A stretch of DNA of 64,000 nt from Hevea brasiliensis (Eukaryota > Streptophyta > Magnoliopsida > Malpighiales > Euphorbiaceae). Positions 51,863-62,234 of this stretch are shown piece by piece. Each line of letters begins with the position of its first letter. The stretch's first letter is position 1. The notes under the pieces were generated by a model. It had not been told where the DNA came from and did no database searches. It was given only the letters and a program-made list of their open reading frames with translations. The DNA lies in NCBI RefSeq assembly GCF_030052815.1, contig NC_079498.1, positions 98,970,041 through 99,034,040 on the forward strand, written 5' to 3'. Made by a program: the position numbers and the translations under genes.

Positions 51863-54800
51863 TGTCACGACCAAACCTATGGGCCGAACCGGCACTATGA
51901 CCTGGATCAGCCTAAAGCCCCCGAGACCCGTAGTAAATCTAACTATTCCTCAACCCAATTCTAAAGCCCATTTAGGCCCAATTTCAAGAATTCAACCGAA
52001 CAGAGTCCGGCCATAAAATGACCATACAATGAGGAGTTTTTGACTCGCCCGACCTGTAAACACAATATATAATAATTTAGCGAGCTCAGCTCACCCTCCA
52101 CATACTCATAATATCATAAAATCCAATGGGAGCTCAACTCCCTCATCCAATCCAGTCATGCATGCGTTTAATAGATTTACAGATTTAATATAATAATATA
52201 TTACAGTCCCAAACTAATTAAAATACTCCTAACACATATGAAGTCTAAAATTTGATTATATTGTATAAAATATATTAGATATTACTAATTGACCTGTAAA
52301 GAAAAAGAGCAGGTTAGTCATAACAAGTAATTCTCCTGTAGCCTAGAAAAATAATATGAACAGGAGTAAACGCTCGACTCAGAGAGTAAAATATCAATTT
52401 TAACTACAATTTCTATAGCTATCTTGTCACACCTTACCCCTCTGTAAAGGCATAACATGATCCCGTAGAATACCTAATGAACTACCGAACTTCACCTACC
52501 GATAACTCATTAAGTACCCTACAAGGGATTTTAAAACAATTTTCTTATCTTTGACAAGTGGTGAGCATTTCTAATAAGTATTTAAAACATTTAGTTGAAA
52601 TTAAAACTAATTAATATTTTTGGCCATTTTAGTTTTCCGCAAATCTTATAAAAATTTTGACAGAGTTTCCTCTGTATTTTGAGAAAACTGTTCTTCAAAT
52701 ACCTGAAATAAAAGCACTTCCAATAATTATCTAACCACTGCTTCAAATTCATACTCAATCTCAACCAATTTCTCAAAATTCACAAGTTCAAAAATTCTCA
52801 AAATACTGTCCATCAATATCATTTATTCATATTCCATTCAAGATAAACAATTTATATATTCATCATACTAAAATTTACATTCAAAAAGTTCAAATTAAAA
52901 TTTATTACAACTTTTATACAAACTTTGTACAAGCTGCTCAAGACCCATGTACATGTCCATACATTTATGTGCAATATATATATCAAAAGAAATATTTACA
53001 GTTAGGGTATAAATTATACCCGAAAACTTTAGGCTGGTAGCTTCTCACACCTCAGCAGCTCAGTCTGCTGCTCCTCTAGTCTTTGTATCTGCGACAGCAA
53101 TAAGAGCTATCGCTGAGTACTAGGACTCAGTGGTGCACAATATACTAAAATAATCTTTATGCAAAACTTAAAGCACATTCATTCAAAAATTTGGCTAAAC
53201 ATGAAAATTAAATACAATCATGCATTGTAAGGTTTTACATGTAAACCAAGTTCGTTTCAAAGTATCAAAACACATTTCATAAAACCCACAGTTAGATCAC
53301 GCCATTCGAAACAAATAGAATCTTAATAGCCAGAGGCTAAAGAGAAATCACATGAATCTCAATAGCCAGAAGCTAAAGAGAAATCATATCACAAGGCTAG
53401 CTAGCTCAAATATATGGATATCCATTCACATCCTCTTCTACTGGCACACCTCAACACTTCTCCAGAGAAGGAATCAAAATTCGAAACTAATTACCTCCAC
53501 TAGTCGTGCTAGTGAGGTGTTCAAATATATGGTCATGATACTGTGGTTTCAAAACTTATCTTAACAACTTGCTAAACATTTTCATTTCAAATATACACAA
53601 TAACTTTCACAATTTAAATCAAACATCATAAGAATGCCATAATTCAATATTTCACATTATTCAAAACGATATGCAAAAGATGATTATAAAGGTATATGTT
53701 GTGCACAAACCTCAAACGAGTCGCCTGTTGGCCTTGACTCGACTCCTCGGGTTCTGTCCCGGTATTCTTTTCCACTGAAACACGAAATTTTCCAATGTTT
53801 CAGTACTAAAACTTAAAATAAATCCAAAATAAACTTAACTTCACATTTACCTAGCTCTAACGTGTTAAATTCGACGTTCTCGAAATTTTGTGTTTCGGGT
53901 TACTATTCACTGCACTATTCAAGTCAAATTATTGACTTTCTAAGGCTTAATGGGTATGGGAACTCCAACTTCACCCACATACCACATTTTGGTCACCAAA
54001 CTTGTTGGTTTTGGTCATTTGTTTAAAGCTTAGGTCATTTTGGCAAAATTGCCAATTTTCGGTTTTGGTTCTCCGAAGTTGTACTATTCCATTGGTCGAT
54101 CTACTGTTAGAATTTGACAAAACTTCCTTCATAGAAAATGTTCCTTATTGTCTTAAGTGTATTCTCATTTTTTGGATCACCTCAATCGGAGTTTTGTAGC
54201 TCAAGTTATGGCCAAAATAAGTTTACTGTTTACATGCACTGTTCATACTGCAATTTAGGTGCTGGCAGATTTTTGGTCCAACTTTGGTCAATTGTTTGAT
54301 CAAGTTAAGTTCATAATTTGGTCTCACTTTCTTCATATGAAATGTTGTACTATGTCTTAGGTTTCCATCGGTTCAAGAATCGCCTAAATCCGAGTTTTCT
54401 AGAGGGAGTTATAGCTATCCAAACATTGCTGCTCAACTAAAAATCTGCAGAATTTCAGTACATAAATTTTAACTTTGCTCAATGATTTGAATGAGTTAAT
54501 GGCCTAATTTGGGTTGGTGTTCTTCATGAAAGTTTTAGGTCTATATCATATCTAATTGCTGGTAAAATTTCAGGTCAATTTGGCCTACCTAGCTCGAGTT
54601 ATGACCAAATGAACAGTTACTGTTCATTTGGTCAGTTTGGTGCAGTGGCAGCCTGCAATCAATCCACTTTGGTCAATTGTTTCACCAAGTTTTGGTCAGT
54701 TTTTGGCCATGGTTCCTTAATGAAAATTGTGCTCTTTTATGTCTATTTTCATCTTCAATTGGTGGCATATCAATTGGACTTGTAAAATTTGAGTTTTAGT

Positions 54801-56145
54801 CCTTCAAAGTGGGTTTGGTCATGCTGCCAGCAGCATGACCATTGACCTACGAATTTGATTTTTATTCCAACAATTCCCACACAACTTATTTGGTCATAAT
54901 TGACCATTATTTCACTTCACAATAAGTCCAACATGCCATTTATGCATTTTCCCCAAAATTTGGTTCACAACCCTAGCATTTAAAACCCTAACTCATCAAT
55001 TTCACTACTTTGTTGCAATTAATCACACTTAATGGTTTTAATACTAATCATTCAACCAAGAAAGGTTTCTAAACTCATTCAAATGTATCATATCCATGCA
55101 AATCATATTCCTCTCAAGCTGCCCAAAATTTCAGTTTAATTCTTCCCCCATATTTGTTTCATTTAAATCAAGTTCTAAGCTCACTTTCAACCATCACATG
55201 TGCATTTGAATGGATAAATGAAGAGTTTAGCATACTAACCTTAGGTGAACCTTAAATCTTCACTTTTTGTTCTTCTTCTTCCTTCTTCTTCTTGCTTTCT
55301 TATGCTTCTTCTATACTCTTCAAGATGCAATAATGAAATTCATGTGGAGAATTTTAGGGAAAGCATGTTTAATTTAGGGTTTCAAAAGCTTGGTTAGACT
55401 TATCCATGGTGGAAGATGAAATAAGTGAGAGGGAAGAGTGAGTCACGTTTTTCCTTTTGAAGATGATGAATTTAATTTTTTTTTTCTTTTGTTTCTTTTA
55501 TTTATTTTGCTATGGAAGACCATAAATATCAAATTTAATAAATATTTAATAAATTTGTTTATGACATCATTAATGATGTCATCAACTTTGACTTTTCCAA
55601 CCTCTTTCCTTTTCCTTTTTTTTTTCTATTTATTTTTCTATTAGTTCTTTAATTTAATTATCGATTCCGAAATTTTCTTTTCTCCAATTTTATTTGACAG
55701 TTAGGTCAGGAGTCAGCTCTCGGGGTCAATTGACAAAATTTCCCATCGCAGGTTCATCCCGGTTTGCAAATAATCCAATATTTCTTCCGGCTCCCTGACC
55801 TAATTATTTGACTGGCTTAACAGTTCTTTTTCGTGGTTTTCTCTTTTCCACTGTGTTCATGAGGGTCCTAAGGACCGCAGCGTCACTTTTTACGGTTCGA
55901 AATTTGAGTTTAAAATGACTTCGCAGTCGTTCCCGAGGAGGTCACTCATCATTGTGACTCTCACTCGTTTAACCTCTTATGTTCTGTTTTTCTTATTTAT
56001 AGTTAACTAATTAAACATTACTAATTATTTGTGTTTATGGCTTCTCAAATTGTCTTAAGTGTGGCCCTAATCCCATTAATTGTCCGGACCGACACCGGTC
56101 ACCGGAACAGTGAAATATACCAGGCTATACAACGGGGGTGTTACA
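51863..56145 (-). repeat. gypsy 3' LTR (4.28 kb)
   Basis: It starts TGTAACACCCCCG at 56145, directly after the polypurine tract, and ends CGTGACA at 51863, inside the tail of segmental copy B. An LTR over 4 kb is long but fits Tekay/Del chromoviruses. Inside are two near-perfect hairpins (54603-54633 and 54817-54840). The short open frames inside it (for example at 53352 and 54002) have no recognised product. The left 5 bp flank is GCGGG; its partner is outside the window. Confidence 0.85.
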
Positions 56146-56161
56146 ATTCTCCCCCCCTTAA
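56146..56161 (-). other. gypsy polypurine tract
   Basis: The minus strand reads TTAAGGGGGGGAGAAT immediately before the 3' LTR. It is the plus-strand priming site of reverse transcription. Confidence 0.85.
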
Positions 56162-56192
56162 ATAAATTTCGTCTCGAAATTTTTACCTGGTA

Positions 56193-57773
56193 TCAATCTC
56201 TGAACAGCTGTGGGTGTTGTCTCCTCATGTCCTCCTCTCGTTCCCAAGTAGCTTCTTGGCCCGAATTCTGGTTCCACAGCACTTTTACCAACGGTATCTG
56301 CTTGTTCCGTAGTTGCTTCACCTCATAAGCCAAAATCTTTATGGGTTCTTCTTCATATGTGAGGTCTGGATTCACTTCTATTTCTTCTACTGGTAGTACA
56401 TGAGATGGGTCTGATCGGTACCTCCTCAACATGGACACATGGAAGACATTATGTATCTTCTCCAACTCTGGAGGTAGTGCCAACCGATATGCCAAAGGAC
56501 CCACTCTTTCTAGAACCTCATATGGCCCGATAAAACGAGGACTTAATTTCCCCTTTCGGCCGAATCTTATAATCCTCTTCCAAGGAGAAACTTTGAGGAA
56601 AACTTTCTCACCCACTGCATACTAAATATCCCTTCTCTTCAGATCAATGTAGGACTTCTGACGGTCTGATGCAGTCTTAAGTCGATCTCGAATCACCCTG
56701 ATTTTCTCTTCAGTTTGTTGAACAATTTCGAGTCCAATCATTTTTCTTTCACCCACGTCATCCCAACACAACGGGGTTCTACATTTCCTGCCATACAAAG
56801 CTTCATATGGAGGCATCCCAATGCTTGATTGGTAGCTGTTGTTGTAAGCAAACTCAATCAAAGGCAAGTGTGTATCCCAACTACCCTCAAACTCAATCAC
56901 ACAAGCCCGTAGCATATCCTCCAAGATCTGAATTACCCTCTCAGACTGGCCATCCGTCTGTGGATGGAATGCAGTACTGAAGTTCAATCTAGTTCCTAGG
57001 GCTCTTTGAAGACTACTCCAGAATCTAGAAGTGAACCTAGGATCTCTGTCTGATACAATAGATACTGGCACTCCATGCAGTCTTACAATCTCATCGATGT
57101 ATAACTTGGCCAATCTTTCCAAACTATAGTCCATCCGGACTGGCAGAAAATGAGCAGATTTAGTCATCACAACAATGACCCAAAGCGCATCATGACTCTT
57201 ACGTGTCCTCAAGTCCCATCACAAAATCTATCGTTATTCTCTCCCATTTCCACTGCATCGTAGTGGATGTAACAACCCAGCGGGTACTTGATGCTCTGCC
57301 TTTACTTGCTGACAAGTTAGGCATTTGGATATAAACTCTGCCACATTCCTTTTCATACCCATCCACCAGTAATGCTCCTTTAGCCCTCTATACATTTTTG
57401 TTCCACCAGGGTGCATAGCAAAAGGAGACTCATGTGCTTCCTTCAAAATGATCTGCCTCAAATCAACATCATTAGGAACACACATTCTGCCCTGGTGTAG
57501 TAGTAGACCATCATCTCTGATTGAGAATTCTGGTTTCTTGCCCTGCTGGACTTCTTCCATCACACGATACTTCGATCATTCGAGCGACCATTCTAATCTG
57601 ATCAACCAACACTGGCTGTACATGCCATGCAATTGCTATTTGTCCATCATCATTAATCTCTAAACTGGCATGTAATGATCTCAACTCATGTACCAAAGAC
57701 AAAGGAGTAACTTGTAGATTTGCCATAGTCTTACGACTTAAGGCGTCAGCCACCACATTAGCTTTCCCTGGCT
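56193..57773 (-). pseudogene. gypsy polyprotein C-terminal part: RNase H end, integrase, chromodomain-like tail
   Basis: The order is NVVADALSRK (end of RNase H, about 57773-57725); the integrase H2C2 zinc region (HPGGTKMYRGLKEHYWW, CLTCQQVKAEH, 57563-57300); a short deletion and frameshift around 57234; the integrase core 57212-56622 (SDRDPRFTSRFW, HPQTDGQSER); a TAG at 56622 where Glu is expected; and a C-terminal domain with a chromodomain-like end (KVLWNQNSGQEATWERE). The first Asp of the DDE triad is missing: the family's VIVDRLTKS reads VIVVMTKS, also one residue short. Another frame change joins the pieces near 57540. Not functional. Confidence 0.88.
57769..57773. repeat. Target-site duplication, left copy (TGGCT)
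   Basis: TGGCT directly precedes the inner element at 57774 and recurs directly after it at 62230-62234. Removing the element and one copy rejoins the gypsy reading frame through DYQPGKANVVADALSRK. Confidence 0.9.
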
Positions 57774-58066
57774 TGTAACGATCAGGAACCAGCCACTAGA
57801 GGAATTGTCCGCTTTGGCCATAAGCCTCACGGTTTTGTCCCATAGGTGGAATGGAGAACTTCCCAGGAGGTCACCCATCCTAGGATTTCTCTCAAACGAG
57901 CACGTTTAACCCTGGAGTTCTTCCAACTCTCCAGGCCATTCCACCAAAAGGCGCCTCTAGTGATTAGTTCCCCCATCTTATATATCATTACTTTTGAGCC
58001 CAAGACCATCTCCGTGCTTTGCCGATGTGGGATTTGCCTAAGGGATCATCCTTTCGCAGGACCTTT
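57774..58066 (-). repeat. Module A1 with 5S rRNA-like promoter (Cassandra-like)
   Basis: It is 293 bp and, by eye, identical to 59652-59944. On the minus strand it ends AAAGCGGACAATTCC...CGTTACA and contains CCCACATCGG, both typical of Cassandra-type terminal-repeat miniature elements, whose LTRs carry 5S rDNA. It directly follows the polypurine tract on the minus strand, as a 3' LTR should. Confidence 0.75.
57855..57921 (-). ncRNA. 5S rRNA-derived segment, copy 1 (not a full 5S gene)
   Basis: The minus strand contains CTAGGATGGGTGACCTCCTG followed by GGAAGT, the conserved 3' third of plant 5S rRNA, plus AGAACTCC, GTTAA and CGTGCT upstream, matching the internal control region for TFIIIA and RNA polymerase III. 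The 5' half of 5S is absent and the middle is diverged, so it is a captured promoter-like segment. Confidence 0.85.
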
Positions 58067-58154
58067 TTCCCCCCCTTTCGGGACTCAGCGTCCTCGCTGA
58101 GGTTTGCCCCACATCGCCCAAGAGGACACGCGAGCGGCTCTGATACCAATTAAA
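58067..58154 (-). other. Minimal internal region: primer-binding site and polypurine tract
   Basis: On the minus strand, arm B ends GGGGTGTCACA, then TTTAAT, then TGGTATCAGAGCC (58148-58136; initiator Met tRNA complement), about 55 bp without coding capacity, and AAAGGGGGGGAAAAA (58078-58064) directly before module A1. This is everything an LTR element needs in cis and nothing else. Confidence 0.8.
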
Positions 58155-59651
58155 TGTGACACCCCTCACCCGTGTACAGTATACCCGAGTAAGTAATGCC
58201 ACACGGTGTACCGGCACACTCTAATATTCCTCAATTAATTTATATCATGCTTTTTGCATATAATTTATGAAATACAATTTGTTTAAGCCATTTATCAAAA
58301 GTATTATTCATTTAAGGTTCCGAAAATTTTAAAGAAAATCCATGAATCTGGCTAAAAATGGAGAAAACCGTTCTTGAACTGTTAAAAACAATTCCAATAT
58401 TTTTATTTTATCATCTCAAACTCCAATATCCCAAAATCTCAACAATATTTCTCAAACATCCATTATCAACACCAAATTCAATATCATGATTTCCACATTT
58501 CAATTTCTATTTTCATTCATCATTCACATGTGATGTTCGCATGTAAATCACAAGTAAACATCTACTTTTCCATTAACAAATACAATTTTCATAATTTACA
58601 TATACATCAAAATATATTACATGAGTTCAAATACATATGAGAAAATACAAATCTGCTACAAAATATCAAAATGACAAAATGACACCTAGTGCCCTACCGA
58701 TGCTGCAGTAGTGAGGTGACACGGACATCGAAAGCGTCGGATAGACTCACCCGATCTGTGGTCTACCGGGCTCACGATCGATCTCCAGTACCTACGCGTG
58801 GCAAAAGCAACGCGCTAAGCAATAATGCTTAGTGGTGCAATAATATAATAGAAGAAAATAGCAAGAAAATAAATGTGTATACTTTCTTTGTTTGGTCTTG
58901 GTATATTCATTAAATCATTAGCTTTATTCACTTTTATTCATTTGGTTGCCCCAAGTAACCTACACTAGACGCATCGGATGGATAACGGGTAACCGCACCG
59001 GGTACCTAGTACCGGGCCGTCACACCATCGGTCACATATGTATCTCCGGTGTGCAACGTAACAACTAACAAGTCAGAATAATATCGGGCACAAGGCCAAG
59101 TCTCAATACAAAGCCGTAATGGCTAAAAGCCATGAAATCACTGAATGGCATTTTTGCCATGTGCGATCGCTAACGGAACCCTATTGGCATGCCAAACTAT
59201 CCAAACCAATCTTGTTAGGTATACTAGGGCATTTGAAACTCTTAAATTTGTCAATTTGTGAATTTCAACTTTTTTTGTGTCACTATTCATCATTGGTCAA
59301 CAAAAATGTTGACTTTTAGAATAAAAATGTGTACATTGCCTTTGGCACTCCCAACATACCACATTTGGTGTTTAAAACTTGTTGGCATTAAGTGTTAATG
59401 CAATTTCAAAGTGTAACCCACACTAGCAGAAAATTTCAGTTTTGATGCCCTAACTTCACTGTTCCATTGGACACTTATCTGTTGGAATTTGAAGAAATGT
59501 AAAACATGAAAGTTGTTCCTTATTTTGTCTAGTTGAATTTCCTTTTTTGAATCACTCCATTTGGAGTTTTGTAGCTCCAGATATGGCTCAAAAACCCAAG
59601 CTGGCCGGATTTCAAATTCTGCAGATTTACCATATCTACAGTAACATGAAC
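58155..59651 (-). repeat. Inverted arm B, left copy (1.5 kb)
   Basis: It begins TGTGACACCCCTCACCCG and is the reverse complement of 60715-62229 apart from scattered substitutions and small indels (for example near 58240 and 58370). Next to the primer-binding site, it represents the 3' part of an LTR on the minus strand. Confidence 0.9.
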
Positions 59652-59732
59652 TGTAACGATCAGGAACCAGCCACTAGAGGAATTGTCCGCTTTGGCCATA
59701 AGCCTCACGGTTTTGTCCCATAGGTGGAATGG

Positions 59733-59799
59733 AGAACTTCCCAGGAGGTCACCCATCCTAGGATTTCTCTCAAACGAGCACGTTTAACCCTGGAGTTCT
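59733..59799 (-). ncRNA. 5S rRNA-derived segment, copy 2
   Basis: Identical to the segment at 57855-57921 and 1,878 bp away. It lies on the minus strand, facing arm B. Confidence 0.85.
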
Positions 59800-59944
59800 T
59801 CCAACTCTCCAGGCCATTCCACCAAAAGGCGCCTCTAGTGATTAGTTCCCCCATCTTATATATCATTACTTTTGAGCCCAAGACCATCTCCGTGCTTTGC
59901 CGATGTGGGATTTGCCTAAGGGATCATCCTTTCGCAGGACCTTT

Positions 59945-59993
59945 AAAAATTTGGACCATTTCTCGATTTGTGCGTGTCATCCTTGCGCAGGGG
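59945..59993 (-). ncRNA. U6 snRNA 3' end fragment (49 nt)
   Basis: The minus strand starts CCCCTGCGCAAGGATGACAC and runs to GGTCCAAATTTTT, matching the last 49 nt of plant U6 snRNA including the terminal U run, with no mismatch to the sequence as I remember it. It is followed by AAA and then module A2. The 5' half of U6 is absent. On this strand the U6 terminus joins the 5S module, as in RNA-template-switch chimeras. Confidence 0.88.
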
Positions 59994-60714
59994 AATATCA
60001 TTTGAGCTAAGAAATTTTAAAGAATTGAAGTAAATTACATGAGTTATGGTACTTTAAATTTTCAGCAGCCCTATGGAAGTATGAGGTTGATTGTTTTGAT
60101 AAATTTAAAGTGGCTAGAAATGATGGTTAAAGTATTAAAACACATGGACATTGAACTAAGTATGTTAATTAAGTTCATGAGTAAATTTAGTTGGATATTA
60201 GGGTTTGGAAGGGTGAAAATGTGAATTGGCTTAGGAAATTGTTAGGGCACATTGTAATGGTCAATTAGTGACCATTTTAGATATGTTGACCATAAATGGG
60301 ACTGAAAAGTGCTATGGCAAAGTGAGGTGAAATCTGCCCTATGGACAGCAGCATAGGGACTGAAATTTCAGTCCCTTTGCACAGCCATAACTTGGGCTGT
60401 GTAAGTCCAATTGAATTTTGGCCAATTGTACATGAAACTAGGCTTATAATGGCACATTTTTGCTGAAGAAACCATGCCCAAAAGACCAAAGCAAGAGGAC
60501 CAAAACTTGGCCCCAATCCGGAACCCTGAAACTGCCTCTGCAGAATTTGACCAAATGAACAGTAACTGTTCATTTGGCCATAACTCACTGTAGATTTGGT
60601 CAATTGGTCTGAAATTTTTACAGAAACAAGTTAAGACATAGACAAACAACTTTCATGAAGGAACCTACCCCAAATTATGGCCAGAACCCAGTCAACCAAG
60701 TGACTCAAGTCACT

Positions 60715-62229
60715 GTTCATGTTACTGTAGATATGGTAAATCTGCAGAATTTGAAATCCGGCCAGCTTGGGTTTTTGAGCCATATCTGGAGCTACAAAAC
60801 TCCAAATGGAGTGATTCAAAAAAGGAAATTCAACTAGACAAAATAAGGAACAACTTTCATGTTTTACATTTCTTCAAATTCCAACAGTAACAGTGTCCAA
60901 TGGAACAGTGAAGTTAGGGCATCAAAACTGAAATTTTCTGCTAGTGTGGGTTACACTTTGAAATTGCATTAACACTTAATGCCAACAAGTTTTAAACACC
61001 AAATGTGGTATGTTGGGAGTGCCAAAGGCAATGTACACATTTTTATTCTAAAAGTCAACATTTTTGTTGACCAATGATGAATAGTGACACAAAAAAAGTT
61101 GAAATTCACAAATTGACAAATTTAAGAGTTTCAAATGCCCTAGTATACCTAACAAGATTGGTTTGGATAGTTTGGCATGCCAATAGGGTTCCGTTAGCAG
61201 TACTGCACATGGCAAAAATGCCATTCTGTGATTTCATGGCTTTTAGCCATTCTGGCTTTGTATTGAGACTTGGCCTTGTGCCTGATATTATTTACAGCTT
61301 GTTAGTTGTTCTGTTGCACACCGGGAGATACATATGTGACCGATGGTGTGACGGCCCGAGGTACTAGGTACCCAAAGGCGGTTACCCGTTATCCAGTCCA
61401 GTCGTCTAGTGTAGGTTACTTGGGGCAACCAAATGAATAAAAGTGAATAAAGCTAATGATTTAATGAATATACCAAGACCAAACAAAGAAAGTATACACA
61501 TTTATTTTCTTGCTATTTTCTTCTATTATATTATTGCACCACTAAGCATTATTGCTTAGCGCGTTGCTTTTGCCACGCGTAGGTACTGGAGATCCCGATC
61601 GTGAGCCCAGTAGACCACGCATCGGGTGAGTCTATCCGATGCTTCGCTGGTCCGTGTCACCTCACTACCTGCAGTGCATCGGTAGGGCACTAGGTGTCAT
61701 TTTGTCATTTTGATATTTTGTAGCAGATTTGTATTTTCTCATATGTATTTGAACTCATGTAATATATTTTGATGTATATGTAAATTATGAAAATTGTATT
61801 TGTTAATGGAAAAGTAGATGTTTACTTGTGATTTACATGCGAACATCACATGTGAATGATGAATGAAAATAGAAATTGAAATGTGGAAATCATGATATTG
61901 AATTTGGTGTTGATAATGGATGTTTGAGAAATATTGTTGAGATTTTGGGATATTGGAGTTTGAGATGATGAAATAAAAATATTGGAAGTGTTTTTTTAAC
62001 AGGTTCCGAAGAACGGTTTTCTCCATTTTTAGCCAGACTCACGGATTTTCTTTAAAATTTTCGGAACCTTAAATGAATAATACTTTTGATAAATGGCTTA
62101 AACAAATTGTATTTCATAAATTATATGCAAACAGCATGATATAAATTAATTGAGGAATATTAGAGTGTGCCGGTACACCGTGTGGCATTACTTACTCGGG
62201 TATACTGTACACGGGTGAGGGGTGTCACA
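60715..62229 (+). repeat. Inverted arm B, right copy (1.5 kb)
   Basis: Reverse complement of 58155-59651. The two arms with 1.06 kb between them could fold into a long hairpin. The right end is the element terminus. Confidence 0.9.
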
Positions 62230-62234
62230 TGGCT
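62230..62234. repeat. Target-site duplication, right copy (TGGCT)
   Basis: Exact partner of 57769-57773. Confidence 0.9.

Larger units (their letters stand above)
57774..62229. mobile_element. Composite non-autonomous LTR element nested in the gypsy element
   Basis: A 4,456 bp insertion with TG...CA ends (TGTAACGATCAGG ... GGGGTGTCACA) and a perfect 5 bp target duplication. Layout, plus strand: 5S-containing module A1 (57774-58066); an 88 bp internal stretch with polypurine tract and primer-binding site, both reading on the minus strand (58067-58154); arm B (58155-59651); an identical module A2 (59652-59944); a U6 snRNA 3' end (59945-59993); a unique part (59994-60714); and arm B inverted (60715-62229). 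A2 to the end behaves as a 2,578 bp LTR in plus orientation. The left half looks like the matching LTR end plus internal region in reverse. No protein is encoded, so it must have been mobilised in trans. The text of the arms resembles the outer gypsy LTR, so a Tekay-type helper is likely. Confidence 0.85.
59652..62229 (+). repeat. LTR-like unit (2.58 kb): module A2, U6 end, unique part, arm B
   Basis: It runs from TGTAACGATCAGG to GGGGTGTCACA. The right end carries the target duplication. It contains the second 5S-like segment, the U6 3' end, a near-palindrome at 60549-60579 that is also found in the outer gypsy LTR, and arm B from 60715. Its own U6 part and the stretch to 60714 have no counterpart in the left half. 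Confidence 0.75.

Noticed and set aside
57855..57921. Functional 5S rRNA gene
   Set aside because: Only the internal-promoter portion and 3' third are recognisable; the 5' half is missing and the middle is diverged.
57827..58009. Identical 60-codon minus-strand frames in modules A1 and A2 (also 59705-59887)
   Set aside because: They translate the 5S-derived and Cassandra-like sequence; identity reflects module duplication, not protein selection.
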